A DNA stretch of 64,000 nucleotides from an uncultured Eggerthellaceae bacterium (GTDB taxonomy: Bacteria > Actinomycetota > Coriobacteriia > Coriobacteriales > Eggerthellaceae), in the NCBI GenBank assembly GCA_910588945.1, contig CAJUSF010000041.1, forward strand, positions 60,644 to 124,643. The letters are read 5' to 3'. Position numbers and translations under genes: made by a program. Numbering within the stretch: the first letter of the stretch is position 1; the number at the start of each line of letters is the position of its first letter. The notes beneath the pieces are model-generated. The model was given only the letters and a program-made list of their open reading frames with translations, was not told where the DNA came from and searched no databases. Shown one piece after another: positions 40,817 through 51,215 of the stretch.

Positions 40817-42502
40817 CTATCCGCGCGAAGCGCTCACCTTTCTCAAGATAAGCACAGCCGCCACGATTAGCACAACACCGACACCGAGCGCCACCCAAGG
40901 CGAACCCATAAATCCGGCAACGATGTAGCACACAAAACTTACGACCATAACGACCGAAGCGTAAGGAATCTGCGTAGAAACATGACGAAGATGGTTACAC
41001 TTCGCACCTGCCGAGGACAGGATAGTCGTATCCGAGATCGGTGAAATATGATCACCATAAACAGCACCCGCAAGCGTAGCTCCTACAGCAACAAGGAACA
41101 GCGGATCGGACATATCAAACACGCCGATAACAATCGGAAGAATGAGGGCCACCGTACCCCACGACGTTCCCATAGCAAAGCCGATGAACGCAGCTACAAG
41201 CATGATGATCGCGGGGAGAAGGTCGAGTCCGACCCCAAGGCCGTTAAGGAAGCCTGAGACGAATTCTCCGGTACCCAGAAGGTAGCGGCAAACCCCACCA
41301 AGGCTCCACGCCAGAACGAGGATCATGATAGCGCCTACCATAGAACGCACGCCCTCTGACATGGCCTCCACAAAACCACCGAGCGTTGTGAGCTTGCGCG
41401 GCAAAAACATCCCTGCACTTACAACAAGCGCAACAAAAGCACCTATGCAAAGGCCCATCACCGGATTCTCACCAACAGCGGTCGCGAAATCAACGCCCTC
41501 AAAGAACCCGCCGACATACATCATTCCCAATATTGAAAAGATGATGAGAACAATGATCGGAACGATCAGGTCATACACTTTGCCCTTCGTTGAAATATCA
41601 AGGCCTTTGTACTCCTCGATCTTATTGCCAACCATACTCTCAATATCCGCACGCTCTGTGATGATCGCCTCGAACTTCTCATCGCCGAGATCTTCCTCAT
41701 CGATGACCATGGATGCATTCGCATCGCTCGTTGCAAGGAGTCGTTCCTCCTCCTTTTTCGCCAACTGCTCGAGCTTCGCCTCTTCAACAGCATCCTCGGC
41801 GGGCACTGCATTGGCATGACAGGCCTTTTCAGCCGCACGCATGGAACCGAAATCGAAGTTGGTAATCAGCATGAAGAACACGAAGAATATCGTGAGAAGC
41901 GCGTAGAAGTTATAAGGGATCGAAGCGACGAAAGTTCCAAAGCCGTCCTCTCCGAGATATCCGCCAACCGCCACCGCCCATGAGGACACAGGCGCGATGA
42001 TGCAGATCGGAGCTGCCGTGGAGTCGATGATCCAAGCCAGCTTCTCGCGGCTAATATGGAACCGATCCGTGATCGGGCGCATAACAGCGCCGACCGTAAG
42101 GCAGTTGAAGTAGTCATCAACGAAGATGATCACACCGAGCACTGCCGTGAGGATTTGCGCCATTCGAGCATTCTTGATATGCGTTGAGACCCATTCAGCA
42201 TAAGCACGCGAACCGCCGCTAACAGCGATGACGACCGTAAGCGCACCCAGTAGCGCAAGGAATAGCAACAGCGCCCCGTTGCCCGATATCTGCTCCGCCA
42301 TCATCTGCGGAACCATCGTGAATGATGCGATAAATTGATCGAAACCGGCGCCGTTCAATGTGAACTGGTAGATGATCATGCCCACGAAGACGCCAACCGT
42401 GAGCGATGAATAGACCTCTTTGGTGATGAGCGCCAACGCCAACGCCAGAAGCGGCGGCACGATGGACCATGCACCGGAGGAGATCAGCTCGAAGCCCTCC
42501 AT
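40817..42502 (-). CDS. Na+/H+ antiporter, NhaC family
   Basis: A 561-residue membrane protein with about 11-12 helices. Family features include IVPPLLALALALITKEVY, FVDDYFNCLTVGAVMRPITD, the charged membrane helix with GTSWGTVALILPI, and YGDHISPISDTTILSSAGA. A hydrophilic loop of about 100 residues (240-330) splits the two halves. ATG 42502 (MEGFELIS) is preferred over TTG 42529. It exchanges sodium for protons or, in relatives, organic acids. Confidence 0.9.
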   Translation of the reverse strand: MEGFELISSGAWSIVPPLLALALALITKEVYSSLTVGVFVGMIIYQFTLNGAGFDQFIASFTMVPQMMAEQISGNGALLLFLALLGALTVVIAVSGGSRAYAEWVSTHIKNARMAQILTAVLGVIIFVDDYFNCLTVGAVMRPITDRFHISREKLAWIIDSTAAPICIIAPVSSWAVAVGGYLGEDGFGTFVASIPYNFYALLTIFFVFFMLITNFDFGSMRAAEKACHANAVPAEDAVEEAKLEQLAKKEEERLLATSDANASMVIDEEDLGDEKFEAIITERADIESMVGNKIEEYKGLDISTKGKVYDLIVPIIVLIIFSILGMMYVGGFFEGVDFATAVGENPVMGLCIGAFVALVVSAGMFLPRKLTTLGGFVEAMSEGVRSMVGAIMILVLAWSLGGVCRYLLGTGEFVSGFLNGLGVGLDLLPAIIMLVAAFIGFAMGTSWGTVALILPIVIGVFDMSDPLFLVAVGATLAGAVYGDHISPISDTTILSSAGAKCNHLRHVSTQIPYASVVMVVSFVCYIVAGFMGSPWVALGVGVVLIVAAVLILRKVSASRG

Positions 42503-42640
42503 TGCGACCTGCTTTCCTCTCGTCTTCAAGCTATACCCAAACCTGAAGAACTATCGAATACGATTGCTCGGATGTTGTTCGATTATCACATTTGAGCACG
42601 CATTCTTCACAGGCATGCAAACGCAAATCGGCAATCGACC

Positions 42641-43090
42641 CTACAGTCCTAACTGGCGGACGAACTCATAGGCTCCGATCGCAACGGCATTCGATAGATT
42701 GAGAGAGCGCAAACCCTGCCGCATGGGAATCCGCAGACAGCGATCAGAGTAGCGATCTAAGATATCCTGATCGATCCCGCGACTTTCACGTCCGAACAAT
42801 AAAAACGTTTCCTCGCCGAAATCCACATCGGTATAGAGCTTATCGGTACTGCCGGTAAACAGCCATATCTCGTCTTTCGAATGCTCAGATAAGAACGCCT
42901 CGACGCTAGGCCAATGGACGATCTCAACGTCGTCCCAGTAATCGCACCCCGCTCGCTTGAGATTGCGCTCCGTGAGCCTAAATCCCATCGGCTCGATCAG
43001 ATGCAGCTTGGCCCCCACACATGCGCAGGTGCGCGCAATATTGCCCGTATTCTGAGGGATCTCCGGTTCGACCAGAACGATATTCAGCAT
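42641..43090 (-). CDS. trmL: tRNA (cytidine/uridine-34-2'-O)-methyltransferase
   Basis: A 149-residue SPOUT methyltransferase: MLNIVLVEPEIPQNTGNIAR at the start, LLFGRESRGI in the middle, and MRQGLRSLNLSNAVAIGAYE at the knot. It methylates the wobble ribose of tRNA-Leu. ATG 43090 is supported by AAGG seven bases upstream. Last of the run on the minus strand. Confidence 0.93.
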   Translation of the reverse strand: MLNIVLVEPEIPQNTGNIARTCACVGAKLHLIEPMGFRLTERNLKRAGCDYWDDVEIVHWPSVEAFLSEHSKDEIWLFTGSTDKLYTDVDFGEETFLLFGRESRGIDQDILDRYSDRCLRIPMRQGLRSLNLSNAVAIGAYEFVRQLGL

Positions 43091-43150
43091 TTGCACACCT
43101 TCGCTTTCGCCTTGTTCTATCGAACCTTACCGATCCCTCGCTGCTGTTCT

Positions 43151-43927
43151 CTATTCTTTATCACGAAGCCCAAGAGCAGATACGACCGCTTGCGCACAAG
43201 CAACACCGAGGATCACTTTGATGATATCCGGCACAACAAATGGGATTACGCAAGCTGCAAGCGCCACTTCGACGCCAACATGAGCAACAAACGTATATTG
43301 GATAGTTCCGATGGCGTAAGAAACGGCCACAAAGATAAGTCCAGCAACGATACCCCAACCGCAGTTGCGAATCATGCCGATAAAGCTCGTCTTATGCACG
43401 CGGTACGAACCTTCGTGTGAGGACCCGAGCTTGCCAGCAGTTACCGCACCTGCTCCGTCGGATGAAAAGACCGCATTCTCAGCTGTCGCAGGCGAATCAG
43501 CGCTCACCGCCTGCGCGTTTGCAGCTCTTTTCTCACTCAGGCGGCGGATAACGTACAGAAGACCCACGGCCAGTGGAACGCCTATCAAGTACCCAGCTAT
43601 AAAACCTCCGGTCGGCCCCATGATGACCCCGATCCCGCCGCGCATTCCGGAGAACACCGGCACGCCAATGGCGCCTAAGACCACATAACCGTAAATGGCG
43701 GCGATAGCCTCCGTCGGCCTGAGCGCGTAAATCAAAAACGAAATCGAAAGCATCTGCAAAGTAAACGGAATCGGCCCGAGCGGAATCGTTATCCATGCGC
43801 TCACTGCAATGAGCGCGATAGAGAGTCCGACAAATGCGATCGATCGAGTTCTTGATGCCGTCTTAGGTCTATTGGTGCTTTTTCTATCAGTGGCGGTTCT
43901 ATCGATGTTTGGTTTGTTCATGATCAT
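43151..43927 (-). CDS. bioY: Biotin transporter BioY (S component)
   Basis: A 258-residue membrane protein of the ECF/BioY type, with about six helices and the family stretch FGMRGGIGVIMGPTGGFIAGY-like (GMRGGIGVIMGPTGGFIA). A hydrophilic insertion of about 50 residues lies between helices four and five (about 130-180), longer than usual. The start overlaps the birA stop (ATGA). Pairs uptake of biotin with its attachment by the upstream birA. No ECF ATPases are in the window. Confidence 0.88.
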   Translation of the reverse strand: MIMNKPNIDRTATDRKSTNRPKTASRTRSIAFVGLSIALIAVSAWITIPLGPIPFTLQMLSISFLIYALRPTEAIAAIYGYVVLGAIGVPVFSGMRGGIGVIMGPTGGFIAGYLIGVPLAVGLLYVIRRLSEKRAANAQAVSADSPATAENAVFSSDGAGAVTAGKLGSSHEGSYRVHKTSFIGMIRNCGWGIVAGLIFVAVSYAIGTIQYTFVAHVGVEVALAACVIPFVVPDIIKVILGVACAQAVVSALGLRDKE

Positions 43928-44982
43928 TTTACGAGGCTCACATGCGCCTCGCCCGAGGATACGCATTCGACGCTGCCATCAGATGCTCTCACAAGAAGGC
44001 AGCCTCGATCATCGACCCCCAGTACCTCCCCTTCTGTTCTAACCGTGGCCTTGCTGTCTTCAATGCGAACATTAAGCCCATTTAGAGCAAGTTTAGAATT
44101 ATACCGTTCTTTGAAGCAAGCGAAGGGTTCGATCGCCCATTTGGAGAAATCGACGGCAAGGTGGGATATAACCCTATTGCAAAGTCGGGTGATCGAAACA
44201 TTTTCGGCGGAATCCTCCGAATTTGTTACATTTGGCACTTTTGCAGCATCGGAAGGCCTAGCGTTTTTTACCAATTCCGACAGGAATGCAGGCGAATTAC
44301 GCCTTGGAGCATCTTCGGATTGTGCATCTTTCCCGTCATCGCCTTCTTCACTGCGATCGACGTTGATACCGATCCCTATGCAAACTGCCCCACCATGAAG
44401 CTCAAGCGAGATTCCACAAAGCTTGCGAAACATCGGCCTTGAAATCGTATCGAGGTCATCGGATGTCGCATCGCATCGCTTTTCATCATCGACGAATAGG
44501 ATATCGTTGGGCCACTTGATCTTGACCTTGTCAGAGAAGCCAGAGCCTATCTCGTCAACAATAGCATTGCGAACGGACAGCGAGACAAGGAGGCTTAGCG
44601 TGGGAAGCTTCGCCGCCAATTCCCGAGCATCCTCGATATGCGAGGCAGGATCGAGCAGGACCGACATATATAGCCCGCCTTTCGGGGAGCTCCACGCTCT
44701 TCCGTATCGCCCATATCCACCATCTTGAGAATCGGCTCGCACGACAAGGCCTTCGTCCTCACCCGAATCGATCGCCCGTTTTATGAGATCGTTCGTCGAG
44801 CTGACCGAATCGAACTCCACAAGTCGAAAGTCGACCGGCGAGCCACAAAGGTTCATGGATGTAGCTGAACTCTCCTCAGATACAGCCTGCTCACAGGCAG
44901 CACTGTTGCCCGTAATACCTAGAACCTTATCGTTTGTCGAAACTTCACCCACAACAAACTCCGGATCAAAGCTTCCACGCAT
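43924..44982 (-). CDS. birA: Biotin-[acetyl-CoA-carboxylase] ligase
   Basis: A 352-residue biotin protein ligase. The catalytic loop is GGYGRYGRAWSSPKGGLYMS, a variant of GRGRxGRxW, and KWPNDILFVDDEK is the substrate motif. The N-terminal 70 residues carry no helix-turn-helix, so it is a ligase without the BirA repressor domain. A long charged insertion (DRSEEGDDGKDAQSEDAP) lies around residues 230-260. It overlaps the folP-folK end by 17 bases. Confidence 0.88.
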   Translation of the reverse strand: MRGSFDPEFVVGEVSTNDKVLGITGNSAACEQAVSEESSATSMNLCGSPVDFRLVEFDSVSSTNDLIKRAIDSGEDEGLVVRADSQDGGYGRYGRAWSSPKGGLYMSVLLDPASHIEDARELAAKLPTLSLLVSLSVRNAIVDEIGSGFSDKVKIKWPNDILFVDDEKRCDATSDDLDTISRPMFRKLCGISLELHGGAVCIGIGINVDRSEEGDDGKDAQSEDAPRRNSPAFLSELVKNARPSDAAKVPNVTNSEDSAENVSITRLCNRVISHLAVDFSKWAIEPFACFKERYNSKLALNGLNVRIEDSKATVRTEGEVLGVDDRGCLLVRASDGSVECVSSGEAHVSLVK

Positions 44983-46285
44983 GGCCGATGCGCTCCTCCT
45001 CAGCAACGCTATCTACGCGGATGCCATTGGCTAGCACATGGTTCGCAGCGATATCCATAAAAGGCTTCACAACGAAATCGCGCTCCGTAATGCGCGGATG
45101 CGGAACCGTCAACTCATCGGTCGAGAAATCGTATAGCTGATAATCCAGAATGTCGATATCAAGCGTCCGAGGACCGTTGACGACCTCGCGCTTGCGGCCT
45201 AACGTATTCTCGATAACATGCAAATAGTCGAGAAGCTCCTTGGGTGGAATGCCTGTACGGAGCATAACCACGGTGTTCACGAAATCATCTTGTTCCTCAT
45301 AATAGGCTGGCTTGCTTCCATAAAATGGAGCGATGTCGATTATCTGCGTATCGGGAAGCTGGCAAAGATGCCCGATCGCCATGTTGATCTGCGCGATCTT
45401 GCCCTCGTTTTCCTCACCGTCATCAGCCACCAGAGCAACATTGGATCCAAGCCCGAGAAATACATACGGACGAAGGGACTTGAGCGCTTCAACCGTGGCT
45501 GCCACGTTATGAGTACGGATGACGCTCGCTCCCAACTCGCAAGCCATGAGCGCCTCCTGCGCTGAGGCCGCATCTCGAGCCTTCGGGTCATCATCGTCGA
45601 TCTTATACGCCTTCGCAATGAAACTCTTACGCGATACCGCCACCATCACCGGATAGCCTAGATGCGCCAACTCGTGGATGTTACGCATCAGCTCGATCGT
45701 CTGCGACGGAGTCTTTCCGAACCCTGGACCTGGATCGATGCAAATGCGATCGCTTGCGACTCCGGCGTTCTCAAGCATACGAGCCTGCAGTTCAAGATAG
45801 TCTTTCACCTCGGCCACCACATCGTCATACTCAGGCGCATCCTGCATCGTCTTCGGGTCGCCCTTCATGTGCATGATGACAAGGCCCGCATTGCAGCTGG
45901 CAGCGACATCTACCATCTCCGCACATCTGAAGCCAGAAACGTCGTTGATAATGGAAGCGCCAGAATCGACCGCGCGCTTTGCAACGGATGCATGCCGTGT
46001 GTCGACCGACACGCATGTCCCCTCCTGCGCGAGAGCATCGATGATATCGGCGATGCGGCTCCATTCCTGGTCCGGATCAACCGGATCAGCGCCAGGACGC
46101 GTAGATTCTCCACCTACGTCGATGATGGATGCCCCCGCAGCGATCATCTCTCGCGCGTGAGAAAGTGCATCATCGATCTCGATGAAGTCGCCGCCATCAC
46201 TAAAGGAATCAGGCGTAACGTTAAGCACACCCATAATAATGGGTGTGCTCGTGTCGAATTCGTATTTTCCACAATGCCAGATCAT
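44966..46285 (-). CDS. folP-folK: Dihydropteroate synthase / HPPK fusion
   Basis: A 439-residue fusion of two folate-pathway enzymes. Residues 1-275 are DHPS (MGVLNVTPDSFSDGG, GGESTRPGA, IINDVSGF, DPGPGFGKTP). Residues from about 285 are HPPK (FLGLGSNVA, APFYGSKPAY, GPRTLDIDIL). HPPK makes 6-hydroxymethyl-7,8-dihydropterin pyrophosphate, which DHPS joins to p-aminobenzoate. The domain order is reversed from the pathway. It sits between ftsH and birA. Confidence 0.94.
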   Translation of the reverse strand: MIWHCGKYEFDTSTPIIMGVLNVTPDSFSDGGDFIEIDDALSHAREMIAAGASIIDVGGESTRPGADPVDPDQEWSRIADIIDALAQEGTCVSVDTRHASVAKRAVDSGASIINDVSGFRCAEMVDVAASCNAGLVIMHMKGDPKTMQDAPEYDDVVAEVKDYLELQARMLENAGVASDRICIDPGPGFGKTPSQTIELMRNIHELAHLGYPVMVAVSRKSFIAKAYKIDDDDPKARDAASAQEALMACELGASVIRTHNVAATVEALKSLRPYVFLGLGSNVALVADDGEENEGKIAQINMAIGHLCQLPDTQIIDIAPFYGSKPAYYEEQDDFVNTVVMLRTGIPPKELLDYLHVIENTLGRKREVVNGPRTLDIDILDYQLYDFSTDELTVPHPRITERDFVVKPFMDIAANHVLANGIRVDSVAEEERIGHAWKL

Positions 46286-46329
46286 ATGTTTTCCCTTACT
46301 GATATTCGCAATGTTTAGAAGCGCGGCTG

Positions 46330-49074
46330 CTACTTGCGCTTCACTCCATATGGATCATCATATGCATCGGGAAGATCAGGGGTGTCGCCCTTGTCATCCT
46401 TGTCGTCCTTGCTATCTTTGCTATCTCCACCAGTCGGAATCTGCGGAACCTCCGGAGAGGCCAACATCTCATCTTCGTGCTCGATAGCAGCCTCAACCTG
46501 CTCCTGCGTAGGCATGTCAGAGCGATCTGCATCGGCAGCAGACTTCCAATACGGGCCTTTTGGATCCTGATCACCCGGCTCTACGCGCTCATTGCGCCAA
46601 TTCGGATCACGAAGCGATTCGCTTTCGGCAGAATCTCCCTCATCATCGAGCAAAGACAACGTGAAAGTTCCGGCAGGCCTATTCACTACAGGCTGCGACG
46701 ATCCCTGACGAGCAGAACGATCATCGGCGCTTGAAGTGGTAGCGGTTGCAACACCTTCACCGACACCGCGACCTGCACTCTTCGTATCAGCCTCGGTTTT
46801 TTTCGAAACGTTAGGATTCTCAGGTATGTCAGGCACCCCAGCATCGCCCGCATTACCAGCACCAGCAGCATCACCAGCACCCGCAGGCGCACTGGGCGCA
46901 CTCGGTACGTTAGCAGCACCGGAACCTACAGGTGCACCGGGAGCCCCGGAACCCTCAGCTCCCTCAGGCGCGCTGAACTCTCCATACGTTCCAGCATCAA
47001 GCGCACGTGCCTCGGCCTCTTCACGCTCCTTGCGTGCGATAATCTCGCCTTCGCGGCTTAGATATTCATTCCATTTATTGTCGAGAAGCGCCTGGCACGC
47101 CTCGCCCTCTACCGTTTCACGCTGCAAAAGAACGCTGGCCATAAGATCCATCTGAGCTGCGTTCTCCTCAAGTATCCTATGAGCGCGATCGTGCGCCTCG
47201 CGCATGATGATAGCCACTTCCTCATCAATGCGGCGAGCGGTTTCCTCGGAGTAATCCTGGGTATTGCCGTAGTCCCTGCCAAGAAATACCTCATGGTTAG
47301 GCTGGCCGAATACTTGCGTTCCAAGCGGGCTCATTCCGTATTGAGTTACGATCGCGCGAGCCATCTTCGATGCGCGCTCAAGATCGTTCGATGCGCCTGT
47401 GGTGATATCGTCGCAGAAGATCTCCTCAGCAACACGACCACCCATGAACACCGCAAGTTCGTCCTTCATCTCGGAAAGCGAATTCAAGACCTTATCATCA
47501 TCCGGGATCGAAAGCGTGTATCCAAGTGCACGACCGCGAGATATGATCGAGATCTTGTGAACTGGGTCGGCATGATCGAGCAGATGCCCAACAAGCGCGT
47601 GACCGCTTTCGTGATATGCGATGGTGCGCTTGGTCTTCTCGTCCATCACACGCCCCTTGCGCTCTGGGCCTGCAATGACGCGCTCAAGCGACTCGTTCAC
47701 CTCGCGCATGGTGATGATGCGCTTATTGCGGCGCGCGGTCAGCAACGCCGATTCGTTCATTAGGTTAGCAAGATCAGCGCCTGTAAATCCTGGCGTAATC
47801 TTGGCAATCGCCGACAGGTCGACATCACTGCCGATGGGCTTGTCCTTGGAATGCACCTCCAAGATGCGCTCGCGTCCGCGAACATCAGGCGTATCTACAA
47901 CGATCTGCCTATCGAAACGACCCGGACGCAGAAGCGCCGGATCAAGAACATCAGCGCGGTTGGTTGCAGCGATCAGCACGACCGACTCACTGGCCTCAAA
48001 GCCATCCATCTCAACGAGCAACTGGTTTAGAGTCTGCTCACGTTCATCATGACCGCCGCCGAGACCCGTTCCACGCTGACGACCGACAGCGTCGATCTCG
48101 TCGATGAAGATGATCGAAGGCGATGCCTCTTTCGCGTCCTTGAAAAGATCACGAACGCGGCTTGCACCGACACCAACGAACATCTCGACGAAGTCCGAAC
48201 CTGAAATGCTGAAAAACGGTACCCCAGCCTCGCCAGCAACAGCACGTGCGAGAAGGGTCTTGCCTGTTCCAGGAGGGCCAACCAAAAGGCAACCGCGCGG
48301 GATCTTCGCACCGATCGATTGATACTTCTCCGGATTGGCCAAAAAGTCCTTGACCTCCTGCATCTCCTCGACCGCCTCGTCGACGCCCGCCACATCAGAA
48401 AACTTCACATCAGGGCGCTCCTCGGTAGTCTTCTTCGCGCGATTCTTGCCGAAGCTCATCTGCGAATTGTTAGCCTTTTGCATCTGACTAAAGAAGAAGA
48501 AAAGCAGCACCGCGATCAAAAGGAACGGAAGAAGGCTCATGAGTATGGAAACCCAACCGCTCGGAAGCGTTATCTCATAACTGACCTCAGGATGCTCCGC
48601 AAGAAGGTTGCCCAACGAGTCGGCGCCGACATAGACGCTGGTATAGTTGGTGGAGGTCCCGAGCTGGTAGGCCGGGATGATCTTCGTTCCGATGCCGCCG
48701 ATCTTGTCGTTTCCGGACGAGAAGTCCTGCGACATGAGCGCGTTCATCGCATCGAAAGACGAATTGAACGCATTTGCGATGGCGGAGCCCGGAGTGGATG
48801 CCGGATAGTATTTGCCGCTCACAGTGTAGTCGTTTGCGGCATAGACCACGCTCTCGACACGCCCTTGCTCGACCGCCTCAACGAATTCTCCCGTATCAAG
48901 CGTATCCACCGAGTTGGCGCTGCCTAGCGACATCATCTGGCTCACAACAAAAAATACCGCCAAAAAGATGATCACGCCCACGATGATCGCCGAACGAGGC
49001 TTTATTGGATTCGGGTTCTTCCCGTCCTTGTTAGCTGAATCGGGCTTTTGTTTGTTATTGGAATTATCCGCCAT
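46330..49074 (-). CDS. ftsH: FtsH AAA+ membrane zinc protease
   Basis: A 914-residue protein with two membrane helices (35-55 and about 150-170) and the periplasmic domain between. The AAA module has [19 protein letters not shown] and [15 protein letters not shown], and [13 protein letters not shown] is the zinc motif HExxH. A low-complexity tail of about 220 residues (Ala/Gly/Pro then Asp/Ser-rich) extends beyond the usual 650. It degrades membrane and regulatory proteins. GAGGAAAG precedes ATG 49074. It lies between hpt and folP-folK, a common neighbourhood. Confidence 0.95.
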   Translation of the reverse strand: MADNSNNKQKPDSANKDGKNPNPIKPRSAIIVGVIIFLAVFFVVSQMMSLGSANSVDTLDTGEFVEAVEQGRVESVVYAANDYTVSGKYYPASTPGSAIANAFNSSFDAMNALMSQDFSSGNDKIGGIGTKIIPAYQLGTSTNYTSVYVGADSLGNLLAEHPEVSYEITLPSGWVSILMSLLPFLLIAVLLFFFFSQMQKANNSQMSFGKNRAKKTTEERPDVKFSDVAGVDEAVEEMQEVKDFLANPEKYQSIGAKIPRGCLLVGPPGTGKTLLARAVAGEAGVPFFSISGSDFVEMFVGVGASRVRDLFKDAKEASPSIIFIDEIDAVGRQRGTGLGGGHDEREQTLNQLLVEMDGFEASESVVLIAATNRADVLDPALLRPGRFDRQIVVDTPDVRGRERILEVHSKDKPIGSDVDLSAIAKITPGFTGADLANLMNESALLTARRNKRIITMREVNESLERVIAGPERKGRVMDEKTKRTIAYHESGHALVGHLLDHADPVHKISIISRGRALGYTLSIPDDDKVLNSLSEMKDELAVFMGGRVAEEIFCDDITTGASNDLERASKMARAIVTQYGMSPLGTQVFGQPNHEVFLGRDYGNTQDYSEETARRIDEEVAIIMREAHDRAHRILEENAAQMDLMASVLLQRETVEGEACQALLDNKWNEYLSREGEIIARKEREEAEARALDAGTYGEFSAPEGAEGSGAPGAPVGSGAANVPSAPSAPAGAGDAAGAGNAGDAGVPDIPENPNVSKKTEADTKSAGRGVGEGVATATTSSADDRSARQGSSQPVVNRPAGTFTLSLLDDEGDSAESESLRDPNWRNERVEPGDQDPKGPYWKSAADADRSDMPTQEQVEAAIEHEDEMLASPEVPQIPTGGDSKDSKDDKDDKGDTPDLPDAYDDPYGVKRK

Positions 49075-49136
49075 CTGATCTTTCCTCAAGCTACTCTGAT
49101 GTTGATCTGTTTCTCAAATATCGAAGATCGCACTGA

Positions 49137-49694
49137 TCATTCGTTGGTATAGACTTCGGGTTTCAGCGTCCCGATATACGGAAGATTCCGATACCGTTGC
49201 GCAAAGTCCAAACCGTAACCTACTATGAATTCGTTCGGGCACTCAAAACCCACATACTTACAATCCACATCCGCCTGGCCTTCAACATCCTTACGAAGAA
49301 GCGATGCGATCGCGATCGAAGAAGGATTTCTCGAAAGCAGATTCTTGCAAAGGTATGAGAGCGTGAAACCCGAATCGATGACATCTTCGATGATGAGCAC
49401 ATTTGCACCCTCGATATCACAGCTCAGGTCCTTCTGGATGCGGATGGTGCCCGAACTCGTTGCACTGTCGCCGTAAGAAGAGACGACCATGAAGTCGAAT
49501 TCGATCGGCAATTCGATATGCCTGACGATATCCGCCATGAAAAGAGCTGCGCCTCGAAGCAGACACACTGCCACAAGGCGCTCGCCCGAATCTATACAGT
49601 CTTTGTAATCAGCAGTAATCCGCTTGCCCAGCTCTTCAACTCGGGAAGCGATATCGCTTTGCGTATAGAGAATTTCCTTTATATCCTGATGCAC
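49137..49694 (-). CDS. hpt: Hypoxanthine phosphoribosyltransferase
   Basis: A 185-residue purine-salvage enzyme. The PRPP-binding loop is VLIIEDVIDSGFTLSYL, with CLLRGAALFMADIVRHI before it and VGYGLDFAQRYRNLPYIG at the end. It adds phosphoribose to hypoxanthine or guanine. Upstream of ftsH in the same direction, as in many Gram-positives. Confidence 0.92.
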   Translation of the reverse strand: MHQDIKEILYTQSDIASRVEELGKRITADYKDCIDSGERLVAVCLLRGAALFMADIVRHIELPIEFDFMVVSSYGDSATSSGTIRIQKDLSCDIEGANVLIIEDVIDSGFTLSYLCKNLLSRNPSSIAIASLLRKDVEGQADVDCKYVGFECPNEFIVGYGLDFAQRYRNLPYIGTLKPEVYTNE

Positions 49695-49871
49695 TTGCGC
49701 CTCTGATCGATTAGTCGTACAACCCTTTCGAGCCCGTCTGCAAAACGACCCACCGAAAAGACAAATGATGTCTGATCATCGTCAACCAAAGGTTCGTTCA
49801 TCGCATAGAAACTCGAAAGTATAAGTGTACCATTCGATAGGTGAAGTGCCCGTGCGATATTCGAATGTTGA

Positions 49872-50387
49872 CTACTCGTTCGCAAGCGGTGACGGAGTCG
49901 AATAAGCACGCTGCTGAAGAGCTTGATCGAGCTCGTACAGCGACCTTTTATCATCTCCGAAAAGCTCCATCTTCGTGATCATATCGCGAGCTGTGTCTTC
50001 CTCTTCCATCTGCTCATCGATGAACCACTTCAAAAACTGCATCGCACGATAATCCTTCACCTCATCGGCTGCGGCATAGATGCCGTTGATAAGCGATGTT
50101 ACATACTGCTCATGCTCGTACGCCTTCTTGAGCGGCGCGAGGAAATCCGAGTATGTCTCATTCGGCGCATCGATGGCGAGCAGTTTCGGGGTCTCGTCGT
50201 TCTCAAGGAGATACTTCCTGAAGATGAGGGCATGGTCGCGCTCTTCTTTGGCCTGGATCTCATAGAAGTTGGCATAGCCATCAAGACCGGCATCCTTGTA
50301 ATAGTCGGCGATCTCAAGATATAGATAGGCCGAATACAGCTCCTTGTTGATCTGATCGTTGATCAATTCGTAGATCTTTTTATCCAT
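49872..50387 (-). CDS. Ferritin-like iron-storage protein
   Basis: A 171-residue four-helix-bundle ferritin: NKELYSAYLYLEIADYYKD in helix A, the ferroxidase E/H in KEERDHALIFRKY, and EQMEEEDTARDMI in helix D. It starts at ATG 50387 behind CGAAAGGATG. It stores iron and limits Fenton chemistry, fitting an anaerobe with many Fe-S enzymes. Confidence 0.92.
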   Translation of the reverse strand: MDKKIYELINDQINKELYSAYLYLEIADYYKDAGLDGYANFYEIQAKEERDHALIFRKYLLENDETPKLLAIDAPNETYSDFLAPLKKAYEHEQYVTSLINGIYAAADEVKDYRAMQFLKWFIDEQMEEEDTARDMITKMELFGDDKRSLYELDQALQQRAYSTPSPLANE

Positions 50388-50486
50388 TGTGCATCCTTTC
50401 GAGATTACATTGTCGCCCGATCTCTTCAGGCTAAAGCGCACTTACACCACGCCTAGACCAAACGACCTTATTCACATGATTGCAGA

Positions 50487-51137
50487 TTATATAGCAGAAA
50501 CGATATCAGGGAACTCTTGGATCAAACGCTTTACAGGAAAACCTACTATGGTATCGAGCGAACCGTCATAGCTCTCCACAAGCGCCCTGCCCTCGCCTTG
50601 GATAGCATACGCACCGGCCTTGTCAAACGATTCACCTTTTCGCAGATAGTCGATGATCCCCTCTTCCGTAAGTTCCTTGAATGTGACGACGCTCTTGTCG
50701 GCAAAAGTCCTGTATGCAAGGGAGACGTTTTCTCCATCAGCTGCCAGCATCCAAACTGAAACCGCTGTTATGACATCATGCGATACGCCAGAAAGCTCGC
50801 CAAGCATGCGTTTAGCATCATCCAGATTGCGCGGCTTTCCAAAGATCTCGCCGCCTTTAACAACCATCGTGTCCGCGCCGAGCACCATGAACAGCCCCTG
50901 CGAATTTTCCGCGATGAGCTCCTGGATGAGCGCGCCCGCCTTTCGCTCGGCAAGCTTCTTCACTGCCTCAACAGGCATCATGAGCTCGTCTGCATCAAGC
51001 GTTTCATCAACCGGCTCGATCGGCGTGCGTACCGTGAATTTGATACCGGCTTCTTTGAGCAGATCGCGACGGCGCGGGCTCTTGCTCGCAAGGATCACCT
51101 TCAAAGGCGGCGGTGTTTGGCTCTGTTGCTCTGTCAT
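50487..51137 (-). CDS. maf: Maf-type nucleoside triphosphate pyrophosphatase
   Basis: A 216-residue protein with the Maf start LASKSPRRRDLLKEAGI, the GADTMVVKGGEIFGKP motif, and SYDGSLDTIVGFPV at the end. Maf proteins hydrolyse non-canonical nucleotides and affect septum formation. ATG 51137 has GGAAGG upstream. It is followed by ferritin in the same direction with no visible terminator. Confidence 0.93.
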   Translation of the reverse strand: MTEQQSQTPPPLKVILASKSPRRRDLLKEAGIKFTVRTPIEPVDETLDADELMMPVEAVKKLAERKAGALIQELIAENSQGLFMVLGADTMVVKGGEIFGKPRNLDDAKRMLGELSGVSHDVITAVSVWMLAADGENVSLAYRTFADKSVVTFKELTEEGIIDYLRKGESFDKAGAYAIQGEGRALVESYDGSLDTIVGFPVKRLIQEFPDIVSAI

Positions 51138-51215
51138 ATTGAAGATCCTTCCGAACTTGATACACCATCGATACACCATCAAACCACCCAATGATGCGAC
51201 AGTGTTCCTATTTCA

